Source: DSWT01 sp035415725 (GTDB taxonomy: Bacteria > Chloroflexota > Anaerolineae > B4-G1 > SLSP01). From it: a DNA stretch of 13,520 nucleotides. Under the pieces are notes generated by a model, which saw nothing but the letters and a program-made list of their open reading frames with translations, did no database searches and was not told the DNA's origin. The number at the start of each line of letters is the position of its first letter. Positions within the stretch are counted from its first letter, which is position 1. The position numbers and the translations under genes were made by a program. The DNA lies in assembly GCA_035415725.1 (NCBI GenBank), contig DAOOGN010000104.1, positions 1 to 13,520 on the forward strand, in the 5' to 3' direction. Positions 13,348 to 13,520 of the stretch are shown one piece after another.

Positions 13348-13520
13348 GTTTCCTCCATTGACATTGTGTGTCTTGCCGTCGTTGATTTGTGTAGTCTGAC
13401 AGTCATAGTTCAAGAATATACTGACCGATGAAAATGGCAAGTGACAAAAGTTGTTGTATAATTTTTGGTAACTATTCAGCCACCTTTGCCAGGTGGCGAA
13501 CGGGACTTTGGGGAGGGCAC
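13348..13520. other. Intergenic region with outward promoter-like box and hairpin
   Basis: No gene is visible in these 173 bases. Minus-strand transcription of the tandem-repeat gene must start here; TTGCCA (13440 to 13435, minus) with TATTCT 16 bases further is only a weak promoter candidate. On the plus strand TATAAT lies at 13457-13462 without a good -35. It is followed by a 7-bp hairpin, GCCACCT (13479-13485) with AGGTGGC (13491-13497), and a purine-rich GGGGAGGG near the window end, which could be the leader or ribosome site of a gene beyond the window. Confidence 0.35.

Noticed and set aside
12961..13431. 156-codon plus-strand open frame
   Set aside because: It lies antisense to the tandem-repeat gene with no ribosome site and no recognisable motif.

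Overview
The window looks like chromosomal DNA from a GC-rich bacterium, most likely a member of the Chloroflexota (Anaerolineae-like). This is inferred from style, not proven. The signs are a solute-binding lipoprotein with a repetitive Val-Glu-Val-Val-Lys linker after the lipobox, long peptide-permease genes, and small orphan proteins next to an ECF sigma factor. There are no rRNA or tRNA genes, no CRISPR array, no transposase and no phage genes.

Layout. (1) 138-2491: trmD (tRNA m1G37 methyltransferase) is followed by an ECF sigma factor that starts inside trmD, then a 97-residue small protein overlapping the sigma gene (the anti-sigma position), then an ABC-type ATPase that keeps its P-loop but has lost most other catalytic motifs. 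The four genes are packed so tightly that they probably form one transcript. (2) 2492-2869: a 378-base gene-free leader. It holds a promoter candidate embedded in TGGATG direct repeats, a long imperfect inverted repeat, and an almost perfect Shine-Dalgarno sequence ahead of a six-codon ORF. (3) 2870-9426: a complete peptide/nickel-type ABC importer. The order is binding lipoprotein, intergenic terminator hairpin, DppB-like permease (with a ~140-residue extra domain), DppC-like permease, DppD-like and DppF-like ATPases, then a strong terminator. (4) 9471-12482: a three-gene signalling operon with a membrane-anchored protein of unknown function, a cytoplasmic REC-GAF-histidine kinase, and a response regulator joining an NtrC-like receiver to an OmpR-type DNA-binding domain. 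(5) 12508-12885: a candidate promoter, a 55-residue basic small protein and a terminator. (6) 12919-13347 on the minus strand: a 142-residue protein made of two copies of a 57-residue Cys-containing unit. (7) 13348-13520: an upstream intergenic region with a possible promoter and hairpin leading out of the window.

How they may work together. The importer is a self-sufficient uptake system for peptides or another small solute; the C-terminal cysteine motifs and HPY segments of both ATPases are typical of that family. The defective ATPase upstream belongs by sequence to the same ATPase family, so the sigma/small protein/ATPase cluster may be a regulatory or relic unit related to the importer. 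The kinase has no membrane segment of its own, so the co-transcribed anchored protein is a natural candidate for its extracytoplasmic sensor. Both links are inferences from gene order.
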